A stretch of DNA of 64,000 nt, taken from Solibacillus sp. FSL W7-1436 (GTDB lineage: Bacteria; Bacillota; Bacilli; Bacillales_A; Planococcaceae). The translations under genes and the position numbers were made by a program. The notes under the pieces are model-generated. The model had not been told where the DNA came from, made no database searches, and saw only the letters and a program-made list of their open reading frames with translations. The stretch spans positions 2,284,501 through 2,348,500 of the forward strand of contig NZ_JBBOWV010000001.1 of the NCBI RefSeq assembly GCF_038007305.1. Direction: 5' to 3'. This document shows, in pieces, positions 57,797-64,000 of this stretch. Positions within the stretch are counted from its first letter, which is position 1, and every line of letters begins with the position of its first letter.

Positions 57797-59413
57797 ATGG
57801 AGCTAGAACAAATAAATTCACCAGTAACGAATAAGCTATTAGCGGACTATTGGTCGGAAAATGCCGATATCCATTCGTTTTTTGAATATAAATATAATGA
57901 GGGAGCTTTTGATCAACGATTTGCATATTTAAAAAATCGTACATATCGTTCGAAAGAATTGGCTCAAGTTATCCGCAGTTTTATGGAGCGGTATGGCATC
58001 TCGGAAAAAACTGCGCACCATTTAGATGAACTAGAGCAAGGTGCGGTAGTTGTAGTAGGTGGTCAGCAGGCTGGTTTGCTGACAGGTCCACTCTATTCTG
58101 TTCATAAAGCGATTACGGTTATTCTGCTGGCGGAACAACAAAGAAAAATACTAAATGCCCCGGTCGTACCGATGTTTTGGATTGCGGGTGAAGATCACGA
58201 TATTGAAGAGATCAATCATACGTATACAATGGCAAACGGCGAAGTGAAAAAACGTGGTTACAGTGAACGTTCTAAGCTGAAGAAAATGGCTTCGACTACA
58301 GAATTGAATAAAGAAGCATTGCAACAGTTTATTTTAACGGTATTTAAAGATTTCGGGGAAACAGAACATACTGCAGACTTACTGAGTAATGTAATGAATC
58401 ATGCGGAAAACAGTGAAACATTCACTGATTTCTTTACATTGCTCATGAATGATTTATTTGAAAATCACGGTTTATTAATGCTGGATGCGACATATGGGCC
58501 GTTCAGACAATATGAAAAACAATATTTTGTCCAATTGATTGAAAAGAACGAATCGATTGCAACAGGTGTAGTAGCTCAGGAAAGAAAGCTTGCCGAGGCA
58601 GGCTATACAATGCCGATCGAAGCTACAGAGCAAAATGCGAATTTATTCTACATTAAAGAAGGCGAGCGATTTCTGCTTGAGCGCAGTGGCGGCCGTTTTA
58701 AAAATGGATCAGCCCATGCGGATTTTTCAGAAGAAGAATTAGTTGCTATTGCGAATGAGTCCCCTGAACATTTAAGTAATAATGTTGTGACGAGACCATT
58801 AATGCAGGAAATGGCTCTCCCGGTACTGGCATTTGTCGGCGGTCCCGGCGAACTGGCTTATTGGGCAACATTAAAGCCTGCATTTGATACGTTGGAGCTG
58901 CAAATGCCGATATTTGCGCCAAGGCTCAGCATTACGCTTATTACACGACAAGTTGATGCATTACTGGAACAAAAAGAGCTGTCTGTAGAGGATGTGCTGA
59001 CTGGTAAGGTAGAAGAACATTTATCGCAATTTGTGGAAAGTGTGAAAGACGAACAAGTAACGCGTGCAATTGAACAGATGCAAAAACAGATGGAAGAGCA
59101 GTATGAACAGCTGACGAGTTATCTGCAGCATGGCAACTATCATGTAGAAGATTTACTGGAGAAGAATAAAAATTACCATGAACGCCAGTTCCAATATTTA
59201 CGTTCGAAACTGGAACAGCAAAATATAGAAAAGCATGAAGTGGCTATTCGCCACTATAAAACAATCCAGTCGCTGCTATATCCGAATAATAGTTACCAAG
59301 AGCGACTGTATAATCCTTATTTATTTCTAAATACCTATGGGGAAAAGTTGATTGATGATTTATTGGAGTTGCCAATGAGTATCTCTATGAAACACCAACT
59401 TATTACCTTTTAA
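57797..59413 (+). CDS. bshC: Bacillithiol biosynthesis cysteine-adding protein BshC
   Basis: 538 residues, BshC/YllA family. Adds Cys to GlcN-malate, last step of bacillithiol. Rossmann-like core with GGQQAGLLTGPLYSVHKAI, PMFWIAGEDHDIEEINHTY and FVGGPGELAYWATLKPAFD, and a long coiled coil (about 415-480). GAGGAG precedes the ATG. Placed before mraZ as in most Bacillales. Confidence 0.95.
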   Translation: MELEQINSPVTNKLLADYWSENADIHSFFEYKYNEGAFDQRFAYLKNRTYRSKELAQVIRSFMERYGISEKTAHHLDELEQGAVVVVGGQQAGLLTGPLYSVHKAITVILLAEQQRKILNAPVVPMFWIAGEDHDIEEINHTYTMANGEVKKRGYSERSKLKKMASTTELNKEALQQFILTVFKDFGETEHTADLLSNVMNHAENSETFTDFFTLLMNDLFENHGLLMLDATYGPFRQYEKQYFVQLIEKNESIATGVVAQERKLAEAGYTMPIEATEQNANLFYIKEGERFLLERSGGRFKNGSAHADFSEEELVAIANESPEHLSNNVVTRPLMQEMALPVLAFVGGPGELAYWATLKPAFDTLELQMPIFAPRLSITLITRQVDALLEQKELSVEDVLTGKVEEHLSQFVESVKDEQVTRAIEQMQKQMEEQYEQLTSYLQHGNYHVEDLLEKNKNYHERQFQYLRSKLEQQNIEKHEVAIRHYKTIQSLLYPNNSYQERLYNPYLFLNTYGEKLIDDLLELPMSISMKHQLITF

Positions 59414-59418
59414 AAAAC

Positions 59419-59452
59419 AGGAGTTATCTCATATGTAGATAACTCCTTTTTG
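59419..59452 (+). terminator. Terminator of bshC
   Basis: Perfect 11-bp stem AGGAGTTATCT/AGATAACTCCT (59419-59429 with 59437-59447) then TTTT. Confidence 0.9.
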
Positions 59453-59531
59453 TGTCTTTTGGCACCGAACATATGTGTGAGAATATGCTCATTTACGTAA
59501 TTTTGTTTTATTGGTATGAGAAGCAATGAAT

Positions 59532-59578
59532 TTGGTGGTAGAAAGTGGGGGGATGTGGTACATTATTTATTAAAGTGG
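59532..59578 (+). promoter_or_regulatory. MraZ-binding repeats
   Basis: GTGG at 59535, 59545, 59555 (exact 10-bp period) and again at 59575. MraZ is known to bind direct TGGG-type repeats with 10-bp period in front of its own gene; this arrangement fits. Confidence 0.7.
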
Positions 59579-59588
59579 GGTGAGTAGC

Positions 59589-60020
59589 ATGTTCATGGGA
59601 GAATATCAACATTCAATCGATGCAAAAGGCCGTATGATTGTCCCTGCAAAGTTTCGAGAATCACTTGGAGAACACTTTGTAATAACTCGCGGGCTAGATC
59701 AATGCATTTTTGGATATCCTATGGATGAATGGCGAAAACTCGAAGATAAATTAAAGGATTTACCGATGACCAAAAAAGATGCACGTGCATTTGCGCGATT
59801 TTTCTTTTCTGGGGCAACAGAAGTAGAAGTGGACAAGCAGGGCCGTATTAATATTCCATCTACACTAATTGGATACGCTAATCTTGAAAAAGAATGCGTG
59901 ATATTAGGGGTATCGAGCAAAATTGAAATTTGGGCAAAAGAATCTTGGCAGCAATACTTCGAACAATCGGCAGAATCATTTGATGAAATCGCAGAAAATC
60001 TGATAGGCTTTGATTTTTAA
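59589..60020 (+). CDS. mraZ: Transcriptional regulator MraZ
   Basis: 143 residues with two SpoVT/AbrB-like repeats, each with a DxKGR motif ([14 protein letters not shown] and [13 protein letters not shown]). Forms ring-shaped oligomers and represses the dcw cluster. Start 59589 (MFMGEYQH) gives exactly the family length; GGGGTGAG upstream. First gene of the cluster. Confidence 0.96.
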   Translation: MFMGEYQHSIDAKGRMIVPAKFRESLGEHFVITRGLDQCIFGYPMDEWRKLEDKLKDLPMTKKDARAFARFFFSGATEVEVDKQGRINIPSTLIGYANLEKECVILGVSSKIEIWAKESWQQYFEQSAESFDEIAENLIGFDF

Positions 60021-60139
60021 ATTTAGTAGAAGTTGAAAAATTAAAAAATGGTCACTATTACAGAACCGACATGAACTTTTAATCCGGGTGTAATGGTACC
60101 GACACGTAATTGAATTAATATTAAGAGGTGCTTTAAACT

Positions 60140-61090
60140 ATGTTCGATCATACAACCGTATTATTGAAAGAAACTGTTGATGGGTTGAACATCAATCCGG
60201 ATGGTATTTATGTAGACTGCACATTAGGTGGTGCAGGCCATAGCGAGTACCTTGTACAACAATTGTCAGAAAAAGGCCGTTTGATTTGCTTTGACCAGGA
60301 TACAACGGCGATTGAAAACGCAAAAGTACGACTAGCCGATTATTTGGATCGAGTGATTTTCGTACACTCAAATTTCCGCTATTTAAAAGAAGAATTATAC
60401 AATCTGAACATTCATCAGGTAGATGGAATTTTATATGATCTAGGTGTTTCATCACCACAGCTTGATACACCTGAACGAGGATTTAGTTACCATCATGATG
60501 CACCGCTCGATATGCGGATGGATCAGACTGCAGAATTGAGCGCATATCAAGTTGTGAATGAATGGTCATACGAAAATCTAGTACGTATTTTCTTCCGTTA
60601 TGGAGAAGAGAAATTTTCAAAACAAGTTGCGCGCAAAATTGAACAAGCCCGAGAAATTGCTCCTGTTGAAACGACAGGTCAATTAGTAGAGCTTATAAAA
60701 GATGGTATTCCAGCCCCTGCACGTCGCAAAGGTGGACATCCTGCAAAACGAATCTTCCAGGCTATTCGAATTGCTGTAAATGATGAATTAGGTGCAGCGG
60801 AAGATTCTTTAGTAGATGCAATCGATTTATTGAAAATTGGTGGTCGTATAAGTGTGATTACTTTCCACTCATTGGAAGACCGCTTAACAAAAACACTATT
60901 TAAAGAGGCTTCATCATTGCCGGATTTACCTCCAGGTTTACCTGTGATTCCGGAGCATATGAAACCAATACTTAAATTAGTGACAAGAAAACCGATTTTA
61001 CCATCAGACGAGGAGTTAGCTGCGAATAATCGTTCACGTTCAGCAAAATTGCGCATTGCTGAAAAAATCAACGATAAAGGACGTGGGTAA
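60140..61090 (+). CDS. rsmH: 16S rRNA (cytosine1402-N4)-methyltransferase RsmH
   Basis: 316 residues. SAM motif [14 protein letters not shown] (about 27-40), family signature [18 protein letters not shown] and the C-terminal [19 protein letters not shown] precedes the ATG. 3 bp before ftsL. Confidence 0.97.
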   Translation: MFDHTTVLLKETVDGLNINPDGIYVDCTLGGAGHSEYLVQQLSEKGRLICFDQDTTAIENAKVRLADYLDRVIFVHSNFRYLKEELYNLNIHQVDGILYDLGVSSPQLDTPERGFSYHHDAPLDMRMDQTAELSAYQVVNEWSYENLVRIFFRYGEEKFSKQVARKIEQAREIAPVETTGQLVELIKDGIPAPARRKGGHPAKRIFQAIRIAVNDELGAAEDSLVDAIDLLKIGGRISVITFHSLEDRLTKTLFKEASSLPDLPPGLPVIPEHMKPILKLVTRKPILPSDEELAANNRSRSAKLRIAEKINDKGRG

Positions 61091-61093
61091 AAA

Positions 61094-61474
61094 ATGGCAG
61101 TAAGAGCAAGACAAACCTATATACAACAGCAGCCAGAACTACCTCAACATCAGCAGCAGGAACAAAGACTGCCGGTCCAGCCGAAAAAACGCAAAGCAAA
61201 GTATTTTTCGGCGCAGGAGAAGTTTTTGTTCCTAGTATTTGCAATCGTAGTAGCATCTTTCGCTATTTCCATATTACATACTCAAGGAGAAATCCAAACG
61301 CTCAGTATGGAAATCCAAAAAATCGAACACGACATAACTGAAGTCAACAATAATAATACAGATTTAAAAGTACAAGTAAGTGAACGCTCCACTCACCAAC
61401 GTATTTGGGAAAAAGCGAAAGAACTCGGATTAACACTAAATGAGAAAAATGTGAAAGTAGTGCCGGGAGAATGA
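61094..61474 (+). CDS. ftsL: Cell division protein FtsL
   Basis: 126 residues: Gln-rich, basic cytoplasmic N-terminus (1-45), one membrane helix (FLFLVFAIVVASFAISIL, about 48-66), and an extracellular coiled coil (about 68-105). Part of the FtsL-DivIC-DivIB divisome complex. Overlaps pbpB by 4 bp (ATGA). Confidence 0.92.
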   Translation: MAVRARQTYIQQQPELPQHQQQEQRLPVQPKKRKAKYFSAQEKFLFLVFAIVVASFAISILHTQGEIQTLSMEIQKIEHDITEVNNNNTDLKVQVSERSTHQRIWEKAKELGLTLNEKNVKVVPGE

Positions 61475-63702
61475 AAAAGAGAAGATTTCGTTACCAGATA
61501 GGAGCCTTTCTAATGTTTATATTCTTTGGAGGGCTCTTTTTACTATTATATTGGCGTTTTGCGTCAATCCAGGCGACAGGAATGGTAAAAGGGCATGAAT
61601 TGGAAGAAGAAGCATTATCAAGGTACGAAACTGGATATGTGTTATCTGCAGACCGTGGGAAGATTCTGGACCGCAATGAAAATGTCATTGCCGAAGATAC
61701 ATTAAGCTACCGTCTTGTAGCCGTAATTAAAGAATCGGCAACAGAAAATAAAAAAAATCCACGGCATGTCGTCGATAAAGCCGAAACAGCAAAATTATTG
61801 GCACAATACATTCCGATGGAAGAAGAAAAAATTTATGAACGGCTAAATCCTTCCAAAGATTTATATCAGGTAGAGTTTGGTCTGGCAGGGCGCGGCATCA
61901 GTCATGAAGTAAAAAAGAAGATTGAAGAGCTGAATCTGCCTGGCATTCTATTATACAGCGACAAAAAACGCTATTATCCGAACGGCGCCTTTGCCTCGCA
62001 TCTTATAGGTTTTGCATTGCGTGAAACCGATGATGACGGAAATTCGTCGGTAGTCGGGAAAATGGGACTTGAATATATTTATGACAAGCAATTGACAGGA
62101 ACTGACGGGAAGTTAACCTACCAGCGCGATGCCCGTAACTACTTATTGCCAAGCAGCGATAAAGTCGTACAGGAAGCACAGGACGGGAACGATATTTATT
62201 TGACAATCGATAAAACAATCCAAAACTTCCTGGAAGAAGCAATGTCACGAGTTAATGATCAATATAAACCACAGTCTATGGTTGCTGTCGTGGCAAACCC
62301 GAAAACGGGAGAAATCCTGGCGATGTCACAACGGCCTACGTTCAATCCTGACACGCGTGCAGGGTTAGATGGCAACTGGCTGAATGATGTGGTTGAAAAT
62401 ACAATTGAACCGGGTTCCACATTTAAAACATTTACGGTTGCAGCCGCAATCGATTCGGGGAACTGGCATCCGAATGCCACATACCAGTCCGGACAGTACA
62501 AAGTTTATGAAAACACGGTACGTGACCATAATACACATGGCTGGGGGAAAATCTCCTATTTAGAAGGAATTCAGCGCTCTTCAAATACGGCAATGACGAA
62601 TTTGCTTGATATTATGGGATGGGAAACGTATGAGAGCTATTTAAAGGATTTTGGTTTCGGGCAAAAAACAGGCATTGACCTACCAAATGAAGCGAGCGGC
62701 ATTATTAACTCACGCTATCCTTTAGAGAAGTATACGACAACATTCGGTCAAGGTTCGACTGTTACTCCGATCCAGCTAATTCAAGGTTTAACTGCAGTAG
62801 CAAATGACGGGAAAATGATGCAGCCATACGTAATTGATAAAATTGTCAACCCGAACACAGGTGAGACTGTAGTAGATTCAGAACCTACTATAAAAGGTGA
62901 GCCGATTTCGGCAGAGACAGCAAAGCAAACGCGTGAAGTTCTGGCTTCGACTATTTACGGGGAAGCCGGGAATGCGAAACGTTTCCAGATTGATGGCTAT
63001 AAAGTTGCGGGGAAAACAGGAACTGCCCAGATGCCGAAAGCCAATGGTATCGGTTATGACTGGGGGAAAAATGAATTCCTCTATTCATTCTTAGGGATGG
63101 CACCAGTAGAAAATCCGCAGCTGGCTGTATTTATTGCCGTTGCAAAGCCGAAACTGGAAGCAACGGAAATAGGCTCTGATCCGGTTTCCCAAGTATTCAA
63201 TTCTGTTGTTCTGAACAGTTTAAAGTACATGAATATCAATCCTTCGGACGTAGCGGAAGTCGAAACGGCAAATGTTGATAATTATGTTGGGAATCAGACA
63301 GATACGGTTATGGCTCAATTGGAAGCGGAAGGACTGGTACCTGTAATTATTGGTCAAGGCGGAGAAATTACGGAACAGTTCCCTGCAGCAGATGCATCAT
63401 TAACAAGTGGGAGCATCGTTTTCTTAAAGACAGATGGAGAAATTACATTACCATCGTTTAGTGAGTGGTCACTTCGTAATTTACTTGTTTATAAATCACT
63501 ATCTAAACTGCCGATTGAAATTGTCGGGGAAGGCTATGTAGAAAGCCAAAGTGTTTCCCAAGGGACGCCGATAACAGATGATTCACCGATCGTCGTCAAG
63601 CTGAAAACTCCCGAGGAAAAACATTTGACCCCTCCGGCGGTGGATATGGAGCTGGAAGAAGAGGTTGACGAAGAATTTATTGAAGAAATTCCACAAGATT
63701 AG
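61471..63702 (+). CDS. pbpB: Penicillin-binding protein 2B
   Basis: 743-residue class B PBP, septal transpeptidase. Membrane helix (10-30), dimerisation/pedestal domain, transpeptidase domain with STFK (Ser316, Lys319), SSN (370-372) and KTGT (from Lys515), two C-terminal PASTA domains (about 590-715) and an acidic tail. ATG overlaps the ftsL stop. Partner of FtsW (25884). Confidence 0.95.
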   Translation: MKKRRFRYQIGAFLMFIFFGGLFLLLYWRFASIQATGMVKGHELEEEALSRYETGYVLSADRGKILDRNENVIAEDTLSYRLVAVIKESATENKKNPRHVVDKAETAKLLAQYIPMEEEKIYERLNPSKDLYQVEFGLAGRGISHEVKKKIEELNLPGILLYSDKKRYYPNGAFASHLIGFALRETDDDGNSSVVGKMGLEYIYDKQLTGTDGKLTYQRDARNYLLPSSDKVVQEAQDGNDIYLTIDKTIQNFLEEAMSRVNDQYKPQSMVAVVANPKTGEILAMSQRPTFNPDTRAGLDGNWLNDVVENTIEPGSTFKTFTVAAAIDSGNWHPNATYQSGQYKVYENTVRDHNTHGWGKISYLEGIQRSSNTAMTNLLDIMGWETYESYLKDFGFGQKTGIDLPNEASGIINSRYPLEKYTTTFGQGSTVTPIQLIQGLTAVANDGKMMQPYVIDKIVNPNTGETVVDSEPTIKGEPISAETAKQTREVLASTIYGEAGNAKRFQIDGYKVAGKTGTAQMPKANGIGYDWGKNEFLYSFLGMAPVENPQLAVFIAVAKPKLEATEIGSDPVSQVFNSVVLNSLKYMNINPSDVAEVETANVDNYVGNQTDTVMAQLEAEGLVPVIIGQGGEITEQFPAADASLTSGSIVFLKTDGEITLPSFSEWSLRNLLVYKSLSKLPIEIVGEGYVESQSVSQGTPITDDSPIVVKLKTPEEKHLTPPAVDMELEEEVDEEFIEEIPQD

Positions 63703-63761
63703 AGAGATTTGAATACAAACTTCATCTTTAACATACGTTGTTTTAGGTGAGGTGTCATATT

Positions 63762-64000
63762 ATGAAATGGGTAACTACAAAATCTAAAAAACGTTTAACA
63801 TGGATCGCCATCGCACTTGGACTATACGGCGTGGCGATTTTTGTTAAATTAGTATCCGTCCAAATTATTCAGTATGATGAGCTTTCGACAAAGGCAAAAG
63901 AAAACTGGGACAGAGAGATTCCGTTCCATACACAGCGAGGCGAAATTACTGACCGTAACAATGAAGTAATTGTAACGAATAAACTTGCCCCGACTCTGTA
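63762..64000 (+). CDS. spoVD: Class B penicillin-binding protein, probably SpoVD (partial)
   Basis: 79 codons visible before the window ends: a basic N-terminus, membrane helix (LTWIAIALGLYGVAIFVKLV) and the start of the pedestal domain (FHTQRGEITDRNNEVIVTNK). The position right after pbpB, and the ERGEIxDRNG-like motif, indicate SpoVD, the cortex-specific PBP. AGGTGAGG lies upstream of the ATG. Confidence 0.8.
   Translation, partial: MKWVTTKSKKRLTWIAIALGLYGVAIFVKLVSVQIIQYDELSTKAKENWDREIPFHTQRGEITDRNNEVIVTNKLAPTL

Overview
The window is a 64 kb stretch of a low-GC, Gram-positive, endospore-forming chromosome. Gene content and order follow the Bacillus subtilis ykqB(ktrC)–rnjA–rpoY–ykrA–def–pdhABCD–speA–yktAB–suhB–ylaF–typA–ylaHI–ylaN–ftsW–pycA–ctaA/ctaCDEFG–ylbC–ylbF–ylbG–rsmD–coaD–ylbJ–ylbL–ylbM–ylbN–rpmF–gerR–bshC–mraZ–rsmH–ftsL–pbpB–spoVD axis. 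Sporulation genes (ylbJ, gerR, spoVD) indicate a spore former. Differences from B. subtilis (no ctaB beside ctaA, several yla/ylb genes missing, an extra MurE-like ligase, Planococcaceae-type intergenic repeats) suggest Solibacillus or Lysinibacillus; the genus is an inference from style, not a measurement.

Layout. 1-3.2 kb: polyamine ABC transporter potABC behind a cupin-XRE regulator (minus strand). 3.4-8.5 kb: thioredoxin-like protein, KtrC, RNase J1 with RNA polymerase subunit epsilon, a tiny basic-peptide gene, a HAD phosphatase and peptide deformylase. 8.8-13.9 kb: pdhABCD. 14-21 kb: an unknown gene, lrgAB, speA, a nitronate-monooxygenase-like protein, yktAB, suhB. 21-31 kb: ylaF, typA, ylaH, ylaI, ylaN, ftsW, pyruvate carboxylase. 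31-38.5 kb: haem A synthase diverging from the caa3 oxidase operon ctaCDEF, with ctaG on its own promoter. 38.5-49.7 kb: small ylb genes, a MurE paralogue, ricF, an IS1182-type transposase, a degenerate GDPD-fold protein, rsmD-coaD, ylbJ. 49.8-57.7 kb: YlbL protease, TmcAL, ylbN-rpmF, crotonase, gerR, a biotin carrier with acyl-CoA carboxyltransferase, panE. 57.8-64 kb: bshC, then the start of the division and cell-wall cluster mraZ-rsmH-ftsL-pbpB-spoVD, cut by the window end.

The window is mostly housekeeping. The least-explained signals are: (i) a pair of homologous promoter-plus-leader elements in front of lrgAB (14790-14960) and ctaG (36781-36962), with the same promoter-to-element distance and compensating hairpins, a candidate structured cis-regulatory RNA or promoter-bearing repeat; (ii) an unlisted 23-codon gene for a strongly cationic peptide with its own promoter, ribosome site and terminator (6652-6821); (iii) a helically phased ~21-bp repeat array (7707-7880); (iv) a second MurE-type ligase outside the cell-wall cluster with a DNAR motif; (v) a GDPD-fold protein that has lost metal ligands. 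No rRNA, tRNA, CRISPR array or prophage was seen.
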